Assembly (NCBI RefSeq): GCF_047553015.1
Contig: NZ_CP180212.1
Location: 930,001-994,000, forward strand
DNA length: 64,000 nucleotides
Direction of reading: 5' to 3'
Origin: Carnobacterium_A sp047553015
GTDB taxonomy: Bacteria > Bacillota > Bacilli > Lactobacillales > Carnobacteriaceae
In this document: one piece after another, positions 6,828 to 15,073 of the stretch
Layout of the letters: each line of letters starts with the position of its first letter
How positions within the stretch are numbered: the stretch's first letter is position 1
Position numbers and translations under genes: made by a program
Notes under the pieces: generated by a model
What the model was told of the DNA's origin: nothing
The model's database searches: none
The model's input: the letters and a program-made list of their open reading frames with translations, nothing else

Positions 6828-9564
6828 TATAACTCCCTTTATCTTTACTTTTATTTGAAAATTTCATTTCTATTAAATATGAAATAGTTAGTATACCCGC
6901 TGCAATACTGGTTAAAATAATACCTTCTTTTAACCAAGGAGTTCGGTATTTCAAGCTTACTGAATGTACTCCTGGTTTTATTGGTACGACTAAGAGACTA
7001 TTTAAAGCTTTTTTAGTCTCAACAGGTACTCCATCTATGAAAGCAGACCAGCCTTTGCTATAAGGAATAGAAGTAAAAAGAAGTTCTTGATCCGATTGAA
7101 TTTCAATTGCACCTTCTATCAGCGTGTTGCTTTGATTTTTAATCGTTAAACTATTTTTTTGAAGTTTTTTAATGGTAGAAGAAAAAACATCTTGATCAAG
7201 TCGGTATAAATCAAAACTATCTAAAGAAAGTCTTGATTTTTTCAGAGCAATTTTAAAGGTAATGGTATCTTCCTTATTGAGATGTGCTAGGTTTAAAACT
7301 AAAACATTACGGTAAGTAGGGTATTGAGTAAAGGGTATCCCATTTAAATAGAATGTTACATCCTCTTCCTTGATATCTGGATCTAGCGTCAAATAGTAAG
7401 AATCGTTTGTCTTAGGTTTAAATTGGAAAGTAACAGATGCCTCTTTATTGAAAATTTGTTTTACATAAGACTGATTTTTGAAAGAGTGAGTTACTGAAAC
7501 ATTTTGGTAAACAGTTGTATCGAAATCAGTCGGAATAAAGAGACCGGTCTTATTAGGTAATCCAGCCAACGACCGTATAATTGTTTCTTGGAATCGAATA
7601 GGCCTATCGTTGGGTGATTCAACAGTCAAGATGCTTCTATCGCTACCAAATAAAAGTGGAAGGGCATAAGGATTTTCATATATAACCGTTTTACTAGACT
7701 CTTTAAAAGGTAGATAGCTACGTAAATCAGGTTTAGTCTGGATTAAAGAAAGTTGGAAATCTGGATTAAATAGTTTGTTTTGTTTTTTTTCTTCTAAAAA
7801 GGGTGGCTTATCTAATACGTTATTTTCATTTAAAGAATAACGATACAGTTCATTTTGTTCGCTAATGTAGTATTTGATTCCTAACAGTGAATCCGTAATC
7901 AAAGTTCCATTTGAATAGGACACAAAACCATCACCAACAGGTAATCCAAGTTGGCCAAAAAATGTAGGCAGTTCTTTTTCAAAAGTAGAACTAAAATGAG
8001 AAACACTAGGGTAGTTAGCTTGAAAGCTATCATTTTTAGATCTAGAAAATGTTTTTTCAATTCTATAAAAACCAGTATCTTTATCTTTGATAGTTTCAAT
8101 ATCAGCATTTAATAAATGTTGATACGTTGAAAAAGAATTTTGTTTAACGTAACTTAAACGAGATAAATCTATTTGAGTATTTGTTCCCATTTCAATAATA
8201 GTTATTAAAAAAAATAAAAAAGGAAGCCATTTATAATTTTTTGGTTTGATAATGAGCATAAAAATAATAAGAAGGCTAAATACAATGGTCACTATAATTT
8301 GAATGGGTTCGATAAAATCATACTCATTTTGATAAACATTTATTCCAACTAGTGCAAGTAAAATTAGACTGAAAAAAGTTTCAAGAGGTCTTAGTCCGTC
8401 CATTTTCATAAAACTTCTAAATCCGTTTAGAATCATAAAAAAACAAACAACAAAAGAAAAGCGGTAAGGATACCAAATTGGATATTGCAAAGCATGCCAG
8501 ACGATATTAAAGGCTTTTAAGTTCATTGAAACAATGAAAAAGAGTGTGAGAACTAAACCGAAAAGTCTTTCACGTAAAGGAAAAGATCGATTAAAAAAAT
8601 AAAAACAAAAAGACAATAAGGCTAAGCTACCTATAAAAATATTTGGATACCCTGAAGGCATTTGTTCGAAGTTAAATGCTCCAATCATTAATTTAGATAA
8701 CATTTCATGAAAAGGAAAGGACGTTTCCCAATCAAATGTTAACTTGGTGTAACTAGCTTTACTTTCTAAAAGAGAAAAAAAAGTAGGAAGAAGTAAAAAA
8801 GCACTCAAGCCAGCTCCAAGTAAGGAATGCCAGAAAAATAATAGAATAGAAGATAAATTTAATTTAATTTTTTTTATAAATGATAGATTAGAATCATAAG
8901 TCATTCCCAATAAACGAAAGAAAAAATAGCTGATTAAAAAAAGACAAATCATATAAGCAATATAATAATTTGAGAACAGGGCCAATGCTAAAAAAAGAGA
9001 ATAAAGGAGTCCTTTTTTTTCTGAGAGTAAAACTTCAATACCGTATGCAATGAGGGGTAAAAAAATAAGACCATCAAGCCACATAATATTTAATTGATTA
9101 ACAATCGTGTAGCCCATTAAAGCATAACTAATAGAGAAAGCAACTAAAATAAGTCCACGCCCATTAAATGATTTTTTTAATAACCAACCAAAACTCAGTC
9201 CAGTTAAACTAATTTTTAAAATAGTTAAGCAGGTAATAGCCAAAGAAATTTGGTTTTTTGGAAAAATTAAAAAAATAAAATTAAATGGACTAGTTAAATA
9301 ATATGCCCATAGGCCTACCATATCTCCTCCTATTGATTTTGAAAAAGAATAGAAAAAACTGGAAGGATCTTCATAAAAAGTCTGTCGATAATATGAAAAA
9401 AAATCAACATATTGTTGGCCTAAATCTACAGTCATTAGAGAACTGTTTCCGAAAGGATAAACACCTTGTACGATATAAATGATAGAAAGAATCGTACAGG
9501 GAATGAAAAAAGCTAAAAGCAGAGGCCATTGATTCTTAAAAAAATTTTTAATCGAAAATTGCAA
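6820..9564 (-). CDS. YfhO family multi-pass membrane protein
   Basis: A large membrane protein of about 914 aa. The N-terminal half holds roughly a dozen hydrophobic helices with the YfhO hallmark DLGQQYVDFFSYYRQ near residue 50; an extracytoplasmic beta-rich domain and a last helix near the C-terminus follow. In Bacillus and Listeria, YfhO partners with a CsbB/GtcA-type glycosyltransferase in lipoteichoic acid glycosylation, so envelope glycosylation is a plausible role; no such partner gene is nearby. I choose TTG 9564 because GGAG sits 8 nt upstream; the longer frame from 9591 has no SD. Co-transcribed with the pentapeptide gene. Confidence 0.82.
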   Translation of the reverse strand: MQFSIKNFFKNQWPLLLAFFIPCTILSIIYIVQGVYPFGNSSLMTVDLGQQYVDFFSYYRQTFYEDPSSFFYSFSKSIGGDMVGLWAYYLTSPFNFIFLIFPKNQISLAITCLTILKISLTGLSFGWLLKKSFNGRGLILVAFSISYALMGYTIVNQLNIMWLDGLIFLPLIAYGIEVLLSEKKGLLYSLFLALALFSNYYIAYMICLFLISYFFFRLLGMTYDSNLSFIKKIKLNLSSILLFFWHSLLGAGLSAFLLLPTFFSLLESKASYTKLTFDWETSFPFHEMLSKLMIGAFNFEQMPSGYPNIFIGSLALLSFCFYFFNRSFPLRERLFGLVLTLFFIVSMNLKAFNIVWHALQYPIWYPYRFSFVVCFFMILNGFRSFMKMDGLRPLETFFSLILLALVGINVYQNEYDFIEPIQIIVTIVFSLLIIFMLIIKPKNYKWLPFLFFLITIIEMGTNTQIDLSRLSYVKQNSFSTYQHLLNADIETIKDKDTGFYRIEKTFSRSKNDSFQANYPSVSHFSSTFEKELPTFFGQLGLPVGDGFVSYSNGTLITDSLLGIKYYISEQNELYRYSLNENNVLDKPPFLEEKKQNKLFNPDFQLSLIQTKPDLRSYLPFKESSKTVIYENPYALPLLFGSDRSILTVESPNDRPIRFQETIIRSLAGLPNKTGLFIPTDFDTTVYQNVSVTHSFKNQSYVKQIFNKEASVTFQFKPKTNDSYYLTLDPDIKEEDVTFYLNGIPFTQYPTYRNVLVLNLAHLNKEDTITFKIALKKSRLSLDSFDLYRLDQDVFSSTIKKLQKNSLTIKNQSNTLIEGAIEIQSDQELLFTSIPYSKGWSAFIDGVPVETKKALNSLLVVPIKPGVHSVSLKYRTPWLKEGIILTSIAAGILTISYLIEMKFSNKSKDKGSYND

Positions 9565-9683
9565 TATAATCACTCCATTAGGATAAGTCATAATAGTACG
9601 TAGTTATCTAATCTATAGAATAGCATAAATTACTAAAGAATGATTAAAATTTTGGTCATTCAATGGTTAATTTTGATACAATT

Positions 9684-9692
9684 TGTTACAAT
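9684..9692 (+). promoter_or_regulatory. extended -10 promoter of the PBP gene
   Basis: TG-T-TACAAT, an extended -10, about 33 nt before the start codon; the -35 region is weak. Confidence 0.5.
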
Positions 9693-9725
9693 AGACAAAG
9701 TTAAGTTGAATAGGATGGTGTCAGA

Positions 9726-11834
9726 TTGAAATCGAATAAAAAGAAAAGTAATAAGAAAAAGTCACATATCCCTTTTCGTTTAAACTTATTGTTTTTCACT
9801 GTTTTTTTGTTGTTTGCAGCTCTTATTTTACGTTTGGGCTATTTGCAAATTGTGCAAGGAGAAGAATTTGAAACGCAAGTCCAACGTACAGAAACGACAT
9901 TAGCAACAGGAACTGTCCCTCGTGGAGAAATTTACGATAGTCAATACCGTAAACTAGTAGGGAATAATCCATTGCAGGCGATAACGTATACAAGAGGTAA
10001 GGGAGTATCTGCAAAAGAGATGGCAGTCTTAGCAAAAAAAGTAGCTCAGTATATCGCAATGCCGCATACAACTCAACTAGAAATTGCTGAAAAATTTGAT
10101 TTATCTAAAAGAGATTTACAAGATTTTTGGATTGCCTTGAATGAAACGAATTTAAATAAGCGCTTATCAAAAAAAGAATTAGCTTTAACTGGATCAGAGT
10201 TTTATCAAAAACAAATTAGTTACGTAACAGATGAGGATATCCAGTTCTCGGATGAAGAACAAGAAGCTGCGGCTATTTTTAAAAGAATGAATGGAACGTA
10301 TGCGTTATCGACCATCAATATCAAAAGTGAAAATGTAACCGATGAAGAAGTAGCTAAAGTGAGCGAAAATTTACTGAGCTTACCAGGAGTAGATACAGGA
10401 ACGGATTGGGTCAGGACGTATCCCCAAGGCAATACGTTAGAAAGTATTTTAGGTAGTGTTACAACTGAAGCAAAAGGTCTACCAGAAAATAAAGTAGCGA
10501 CTTATCTTGCAAAAGGATACGCTAGAAACGATCGTGTAGGTAGTAGCGACTTAGAATTAGAATACGAACAAGTTTTTAGTGGATCAAAATCCAAAGCTGC
10601 TACAGAGACCAATCAAAATGGAGACATTGTTAACTCTGTTCAAAGTTACATCGGAAAAAAAGGGGATAATCTCGTTTTAACTATAGACATGAACTTCCAA
10701 AAAATAGTTGAAGATATTGCCTATAAATCCCTCGCACAAAACCGACAGGGTTTAAATGACAGAGTATACGTCATTGCATCTGATCCTAATACAGGCGAAA
10801 TTATGGCCATGACAGGACAAAAAGTAAATCCTAAGACAGGTGAAATAGAAGATCATGCTCTGGGTACTATTAATACAGCTTATGTAATGGGTTCTACGGT
10901 TAAGCCGGCAACAGTATTAGCTGGCTATATGGATGGTGTACTAACCCTTAATGATAATACACTTGTTGATGAACCTTTAAAGTTTAAAGGTAGTAATACA
11001 ATCAGTTCAGTTTTTAATAGAGGTGGGAGCATAGCCTTAAATGATATTACTGCACTAGAACGCTCATCAAACGTCTACATGTCTAAAATTGCTATGCGTA
11101 TGGGTGGACAGTTTTCTTATGCCCCAGGATTAAATTTAAAAATTGATGGAAATGAAGTAATTAAAAAATTGAGAGGGTATTATGGACAATTTGGCTTAGG
11201 GTTGAAAACAGGAATTGATTTGCCAAATGAAGGAATAGGATTTGTTGGTGAAGATATTACAGGTGTACAACCGCTCTTCTTCTCTTTTGGTCAATATGAC
11301 ACGTACACTCCCATTCAAATGATTCAATATGTTTCTACTATTGCTAATGGTGGAAAACGTATTGCACCAAGAATTGTCGATGAAATAAGAGGAACAGATG
11401 AAGAAGGCAATTTAGGCGCTATAGAGACTCAATTAGAACCTACTATCTTAAATACAGTTAATGTTGGAAAAACAGAATTTAATCGCGCTCAAGAAGGAAT
11501 GTATCAAGTAGTAAACGGGGCTAACGGTTCAGCTAGAACAGCATTTGTTGGTGCAGAATACAAAGCTGGTGGTAAAACTGGAACAGCTGAGGCTCCTTAT
11601 GATGGACCAGTTGAAAGCAGCAAAGGATCAAGGGTCGAAAACCGAACTTTCATTGGATATGCACCTTTTGATAACCCTGAAATCGCTGTTACAGTAGTAG
11701 TCCCTTATCTTCCTTTACCTAATACGAGTAGAGAAAATACGGCTATTGCACGTCAAGTTTTAGATGCTTACTTTAGAGTAGGAGCTTATAAAAATTTAGA
11801 TACACAAACGAATCAAAAGAATGCAGAAGAATAA
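9726..11834 (+). CDS. class B penicillin-binding protein (PBP2B-like transpeptidase)
   Basis: A 702-aa monofunctional D,D-transpeptidase cross-linking peptidoglycan. A basic cytoplasmic tail, a single membrane anchor at about 19-40, a PBP dimerisation domain and the transpeptidase domain follow in order. Active-site motifs: S390-T-V-K393, S447-S-N449 and K617-T-G619 (GGKTGTAEAPY). It starts at TTG 9726 with SD AGGATGG a few nt upstream. Sequence style resembles enterococcal/listerial PBP2B, involved in division or elongation; no PASTA domain is present, and no mraY/ftsL cluster surrounds it. Monocistronic, upstream of rpmG as in related lactic acid bacteria. Confidence 0.9.
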   Translation: MKSNKKKSNKKKSHIPFRLNLLFFTVFLLFAALILRLGYLQIVQGEEFETQVQRTETTLATGTVPRGEIYDSQYRKLVGNNPLQAITYTRGKGVSAKEMAVLAKKVAQYIAMPHTTQLEIAEKFDLSKRDLQDFWIALNETNLNKRLSKKELALTGSEFYQKQISYVTDEDIQFSDEEQEAAAIFKRMNGTYALSTINIKSENVTDEEVAKVSENLLSLPGVDTGTDWVRTYPQGNTLESILGSVTTEAKGLPENKVATYLAKGYARNDRVGSSDLELEYEQVFSGSKSKAATETNQNGDIVNSVQSYIGKKGDNLVLTIDMNFQKIVEDIAYKSLAQNRQGLNDRVYVIASDPNTGEIMAMTGQKVNPKTGEIEDHALGTINTAYVMGSTVKPATVLAGYMDGVLTLNDNTLVDEPLKFKGSNTISSVFNRGGSIALNDITALERSSNVYMSKIAMRMGGQFSYAPGLNLKIDGNEVIKKLRGYYGQFGLGLKTGIDLPNEGIGFVGEDITGVQPLFFSFGQYDTYTPIQMIQYVSTIANGGKRIAPRIVDEIRGTDEEGNLGAIETQLEPTILNTVNVGKTEFNRAQEGMYQVVNGANGSARTAFVGAEYKAGGKTGTAEAPYDGPVESSKGSRVENRTFIGYAPFDNPEIAVTVVVPYLPLPNTSRENTAIARQVLDAYFRVGAYKNLDTQTNQKNAEE

Positions 11835-11885
11835 AAAAACTAACTTGTTTAGCCAGTATGATAGGCTAGACAAGTTAGTTTTTTA
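11834..11885. terminator. bidirectional terminator, PBP gene and MltG-like gene
   Basis: An AAAAAACTAACTTGT / ACAAGTTAGTTTTTT stem, extended by TAGCC/GGCTA around a short loop, between convergent genes. Confidence 0.9.
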
Positions 11886-12455
11886 ACGTCCCATTAAGGT
11901 AGTAGCTATTTGTTCATAAGTCATTTCACTAGTCAGTTCATAACTACCTGGTCTAATAAATGAAATATAATCATTTTGTTCAAGAAAATTTTCAAATTCA
12001 GTAGAATCTTTAATAATGCCTTGATTTTTAACTTGTTCTACTGCAACACTACCTGGATCGCCATCGTTTACAACGATAGTTGCTTTTGTTACAGCAGGTT
12101 TTACTGGTTCAACTACTGGTTTTTCTACTGGCTTTTCTACTGGCTTTTCTACTGGTTTTTCCACCGGTTTCTCTGCTGGTTTTTCTTCTGGTTTTTCTTC
12201 TGGTTTTTCTTCTGGTTTAACATCTGAAGAGCTTGCTTCATTTTCTTTGGTTAGTTCAGCAACTTCTGTTTCAGCCAATAACTTTTCATATTTTTCTTTA
12301 TACAATAATTCTTCTTCACTTGGTTTTGTTGCTTTAGTAGCAACCGAGTCCTTAGTGGTTGGCTGGGATTCGTATATGAAAGAGCGATACCCTGCAAGAA
12401 CAATAGCAGAAATTAAGAAACCAAGTGCTAAAAAACGTAATGCTGGTTTACTCAT
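11883..12455 (-). CDS. short MltG-like protein: anchor, EKP repeats, LysM-like domain only
   Basis: A 190-aa protein with a membrane anchor at about 8-24, an acidic stretch, a low-complexity (V/E)EKP segment at about 80-117 encoded by 12-bp repeats, and a C-terminal domain of about 65 residues. That last domain resembles the LysM-like N-terminal domain of MltG (DGDPGSVAVEQVKNQGIIKD..., RPGSYELTSEMTYEQIA). The catalytic YceG/MltG domain is absent, so it cannot be an endolytic transglycosylase; a cell-wall-binding or adaptor role is inference. SD AAAGGAG precedes the ATG. Next to a class B PBP (convergent) and a small membrane protein upstream. Confidence 0.75.
   Translation of the reverse strand: MSKPALRFLALGFLISAIVLAGYRSFIYESQPTTKDSVATKATKPSEEELLYKEKYEKLLAETEVAELTKENEASSSDVKPEEKPEEKPEEKPAEKPVEKPVEKPVEKPVEKPVVEPVKPAVTKATIVVNDGDPGSVAVEQVKNQGIIKDSTEFENFLEQNDYISFIRPGSYELTSEMTYEQIATTLMGR
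12105..12215. repeat. 12-bp tandem repeats encoding EKP(V/E)
   Basis: About nine imperfect copies of a 12-bp unit (plus strand GGTTTTTCTACT and GGTTTTTCTTCT variants) lie within the MltG-like gene. Copy number is likely to vary among strains by slippage, in whole codons, so the frame is kept. Confidence 0.85.
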
Positions 12456-12478
12456 TTGAAAACTCCTTTGCTCTATTT

Positions 12479-12829
12479 TTATTTTTCATCAATGTATTCG
12501 TCTATGACAACATTGATTGTTGTTTTAGATAATCTTGTTTGATTCGCAATATCTTCTGTAGAAACTCCCTGTGTGTAAAGAGTAATAACGTGCTTTTTAA
12601 GAACATCGTGAATTTTTACTGATGTAATTTTTTCTTCCGTGTGAATGTTTAGTTCTTTTTCAAGAATAGAAACGCGTTTTTTTAATCCATAAATATCTTG
12701 TAATAATTGTAGAGAAAGTTCCTCAAACTCCTCTTTTATTGCTTCGCCATTATCTTTTTTATAAAAAGACCATCCAATTAAAGCTATGGCAACGACTAGC
12801 AAGATAATGACTATTATCCATAAATCCAC
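12479..12829 (-). CDS. small membrane protein with coiled coil and HTH-like C-terminus (SwrB-like layout)
   Basis: About 116 aa: an N-terminal membrane helix (residues 3-22), a charged coiled-coil middle (LQDIYGLKKRVSILEKEL) and a C-terminal segment resembling a helix-turn-helix (GVSTEDIANQTRLSKTTIN). The layout recalls Bacillus SwrB/DUF6115 proteins, but I cannot establish homology. GTG 12829 is chosen because SD AGGGGTG lies 6 nt upstream; the GTG at 12838 is part of the SD. It lies 23 nt upstream of the MltG-like gene on the same strand, so the pair is probably one operon. Confidence 0.65.
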   Translation of the reverse strand: MDLWIIVIILLVVAIALIGWSFYKKDNGEAIKEEFEELSLQLLQDIYGLKKRVSILEKELNIHTEEKITSVKIHDVLKKHVITLYTQGVSTEDIANQTRLSKTTINVVIDEYIDEK

Positions 12830-12894
12830 TATTTTCACCCCTTTTATTTAAACTCCGATATAATTTTAACATATTTCACTTTATAAAAGTAGGT

Positions 12895-12954
12895 TGTTAA
12901 AAAAATTTTTTTATTAACAAATTTTAGTGACGTAAAGTAAAAAAACTTTACATC
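12895..12954. other. two inverted repeats upstream of rpmG
   Basis: An AT-only palindrome, TGTTAA-A/T run-TTAACA (about 12895-12920), is followed by a hairpin GTAAAGT-AAAAAA-ACTTTAC (about 12934-12953). Both sit between the divergent small membrane protein gene and the rpmG promoter. They could be operators or RNA structures; no regulator is recognised. Confidence 0.45.
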
Positions 12955-12988
12955 TTTTAAAAAAATACTAGCATGTTTCAAAAAAAAA

Positions 12989-12997
12989 TGCTATGAT
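12989..12997 (+). promoter_or_regulatory. extended -10 promoter of rpmG
   Basis: TG-C-TATGAT about 63 nt before the rpmG start; the -35 is poor. Confidence 0.5.
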
Positions 12998-13059
12998 ATT
13001 TAAGTCAGAAGTTTACGAAATGTAACTTCAACTATTGTTTATTGCTTGGAGGGAAAATC

Positions 13060-13209
13060 ATGCGTGTAAATATCACATTGGAATGTACTGAATGTAAAGA
13101 ACGTAATTACATCTCAAAGAAAAACAAACGTAATAATCCGGATCGTGTAGAATTTAAAAAATATTGTCCTCGCGAACGTGTTGTTACTTTACATCGTGAA
13201 ACAAAATAA
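13060..13209 (+). CDS. rpmG: 50S ribosomal protein L33
   Basis: A 49-aa small ribosomal protein of the large subunit: MRVNITLECTEC..., KKNKRNNPDRVEFKKYC, ending HRETK, a full-length match to the L33 family. Cys residues stand at 9, 12 and 36; the position of a fourth zinc-ribbon Cys is Arg39, so the zinc site is incomplete. SD GGAGG lies 6-7 nt before the ATG. It precedes the folate cyclo-ligase gene, a conserved arrangement in Bacilli, but a terminator-like hairpin separates the two. Confidence 0.95.
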   Translation: MRVNITLECTECKERNYISKKNKRNNPDRVEFKKYCPRERVVTLHRETK

Positions 13210-13235
13210 CAACAGAATTTCTGTTGTTTTTTTTG
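13207..13235 (+). terminator. terminator after rpmG
   Basis: AACAACAGA / TCTGTTGTT stem followed by a run of eight T. Confidence 0.85.
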
Positions 13236-13260
13236 TCTCATAATACATTTCGAAAATAGT

Positions 13261-13293
13261 AAAAACGCTGGAATACTATATTCTTAGCGTTTT
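13261..13293 (+). other. second hairpin before the cyclo-ligase gene
   Basis: AAAAACGCT and AGCGTTTTTT form a 9-bp stem around a 15-nt loop, ending in a T-run just before the SD of the next gene. It could act as an attenuator for read-through from rpmG. Confidence 0.5.
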
Positions 13294-13316
13294 TTCTTTT
13301 AGGAGGAAAATCAACT

Positions 13317-13877
13317 ATGAAGAAAAAAAAAATCAGAAATCAGGTTATTAGCCTACTCAAAAGCCTAAATAGTGAACAAAAAGCAAAACAGGAAGAAATT
13401 TTGATCAAAACGTTAATCGGTACTTCTGAGTGGAAGAGGTCAAAGATCATTGCATTAACACTGGCACAAAAATTAGAGCTAAATACTGATAAGATAATAG
13501 AAAAAGCTTGGTCAGAAGATAAAATTGTTGTCATTCCTCGCACTAAGAAAGATAGAAAAATGGATTTTGTTGTTTACAAAAAAGATACACCGATAGAAGT
13601 ATCTTCTTTTGGACTTAAAGAACCTGCTCGTCATTTGATCGCTACTTTAAAGTCAGATATTGATTTAATTATCGTCCCAGGAGTTGCTTTTTGTGAGACA
13701 GGATTTAGAATAGGTTTTGGCGGAGGATACTATGATCGCTTTCTAGCAAATTATGAAGGGGAGACTGTTTCATTAGTCTTAAATGAGCAACAAGTAGGAC
13801 TATTCGAGGTAGATTCTTTTGATATACCTGTTAATCTTTTGATTACAACAGAAAAGATAATTCGTAAAATAAAATAA
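13317..13877 (+). CDS. 5-formyltetrahydrofolate cyclo-ligase
   Basis: A 186-aa cytoplasmic enzyme converting 5-formyl-THF to 5,10-methenyl-THF with ATP, recovering folate for one-carbon metabolism. The family signature is clear: IIVPGVAFCETGFRIGFGGG then YYDRFLA in the C-terminal half, plus a basic N-terminus (KKKKIRNQV) for phosphate/folate binding. SD AGGAGG precedes the ATG. Orthologue of Bacillus YqgN, with rpmG upstream and rhomboid/yqgQ/glcK downstream in the same order. It ends at its own terminator. Confidence 0.92.
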   Translation: MKKKKIRNQVISLLKSLNSEQKAKQEEILIKTLIGTSEWKRSKIIALTLAQKLELNTDKIIEKAWSEDKIVVIPRTKKDRKMDFVVYKKDTPIEVSSFGLKEPARHLIATLKSDIDLIIVPGVAFCETGFRIGFGGGYYDRFLANYEGETVSLVLNEQQVGLFEVDSFDIPVNLLITTEKIIRKIK

Positions 13878-13891
13878 GATAGAATGAATTT

Positions 13892-13932
13892 ACTCCTAAG
13901 CAGATAAAAGGGTTGTCTGCTTAGGAGTTTTA
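13892..13932 (+). terminator. terminator after cyclo-ligase gene
   Basis: ACTCCTAAGCAGA (13892-13904) pairs with TCTGCTTAGGAGT (13915-13927), followed by TTTATTTT. Confidence 0.88.
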
Positions 13933-14046
13933 TTTTAAACTATTAGTGTTAACCTTACATTTTGAGTTGTTTAGGCTATTTTTTTAAACGAGCTGGAGAA
14001 GAATACGAATGGTCTTTATCTTCTTAACATAAAACGTTTATTTATA

Positions 14047-14055
14047 TGCTATAAT
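14047..14055 (+). promoter_or_regulatory. extended -10 promoter of the rhomboid-yqgQ-glcK operon
   Basis: TG-C-TATAAT about 80 nt before the rhomboid start, with no convincing -35. Confidence 0.5.
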
Positions 14056-14133
14056 TAATCGATAGTTTCTTTGAAAAATATAAAACATTTTTTGTTATTC
14101 AACTGTTAGAAATCAAAGATTGGAGTGAAGTTA

Positions 14134-14832
14134 TTGGATTATCAGACACAAATGAAAATGAAGCGTTTTTTTAGACAACCCTTACTAACGTACTTGTTGT
14201 TAAGTACTCAAATTTTGTTATTCATCTTAATGACTTTCAATGGCGGAAGCACGAATACAACAACTTTAATTGAATACGGAGCAAAGTTCAATCCTTTTAT
14301 TGTATGGGGACAGTGGTGGCGCTTAATCACACCTATGTTTTTACATATAGGCTGGATGCATTTGTTAATTAACTCTGTTATTTTATATTTTTTAGGTATT
14401 GAATTAGAGAATTATTTTGGCCATTGGCGTTTTGGATTAATTTATTTATTAAGTGGTTTTGCCGGTAATGTAGCAAGTTTTGCATTTAATAATTCTATTT
14501 CAGCTGGAGCAAGTACAGCAATTTTCGGATTATTTGGCGCCTCTTTGGTACTAGGCAAACTTTATCCGTACAATCCTGCTGTTCAACAGATGGCGCGTAA
14601 CTTTTTAACTTTAGTCATTATTAATTTAGTTTTTGGTGTTTTTGATTCTTCGATTGATTTATCCGGTCATATAGGCGGATTTGTTGGGGGTTATCTCATT
14701 TCAACAGCAATTAGTGTCAAAGAAACATCATCAACAGTATTAAAAAAGAGAATATCATACGCTGGGCTATTTCTTCTATCTATCGGTCTGATGATTGCTT
14801 TAGGTTATTGGAAAGTTCAATTAGTTTTATGA
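14134..14832 (+). CDS. rhomboid family intramembrane serine protease
   Basis: About 232 aa, with six or more membrane helices. The catalytic dyad is visible: Ser in GASTAIFG (S127 from the chosen start) and His in SGHIGGFVGGY (H179); WWRLITPMFLH and the following GWMHL form the conserved L1/TM2 region. It cleaves membrane proteins within the bilayer; the Bacillus orthologue GluP (YqgP) takes part in membrane protein quality control and Mg transporter turnover. This version lacks GluP's soluble extensions. TTG 14134 has GGAG 8 nt upstream; GTG 14125 is inside that SD. Its stop overlaps yqgQ by ATGA. Confidence 0.9.
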   Translation: MDYQTQMKMKRFFRQPLLTYLLLSTQILLFILMTFNGGSTNTTTLIEYGAKFNPFIVWGQWWRLITPMFLHIGWMHLLINSVILYFLGIELENYFGHWRFGLIYLLSGFAGNVASFAFNNSISAGASTAIFGLFGASLVLGKLYPYNPAVQQMARNFLTLVIINLVFGVFDSSIDLSGHIGGFVGGYLISTAISVKETSSTVLKKRISYAGLFLLSIGLMIALGYWKVQLVL

Positions 14833-15059
14833 TACAAAGCGGTGGTTCTTTGAGGACGCTCTATGATGTCCAACAAATTTTAAAAAGATTTGGTATTTTT
14901 ATTTATGTTGGCAAAAGAATGTGGGATATTGAGTTAATGATGATTGAGTTAAAAAAAATTCACAGCCAAGGGTTACTTGAAGACAATGAATATTTCAAAG
15001 CACTAATGATTCTTAAAAAAGAACACCAGATAGAAATAGAGAAAGAAAATGGAAAATAA
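14829..15059 (+). CDS. yqgQ: YqgQ family protein (DUF910)
   Basis: A small protein of 76 aa or fewer with the YqgQ hallmark YDVQQILKRFGIFIYVGKR and a helical C-terminus (FKALMILKKEHQ). Function unknown; it nearly always lies before glucokinase in Bacilli. ATG 14829 overlaps the rhomboid stop (ATGA), suggesting translational coupling. An alternative TTG at 14850 would give MRTLYDVQQ, the more usual family start, with a weak GGTGG SD. It ends 14 nt before the chosen glcK start, with the glcK SD between them. Confidence 0.88.
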   Translation: MIQSGGSLRTLYDVQQILKRFGIFIYVGKRMWDIELMMIELKKIHSQGLLEDNEYFKALMILKKEHQIEIEKENGK

Positions 15060-15073
15060 TGGAGGATAAAAAT

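Noticed and set aside
12105..12215. CRISPR-like array
   Set aside because: Contiguous 12-bp units without spacers, inside a coding frame for EKP repeats.
11883..12455. Functional endolytic transglycosylase MltG
   Set aside because: Only the LysM-like domain is present; the catalytic domain with its essential Glu is absent.
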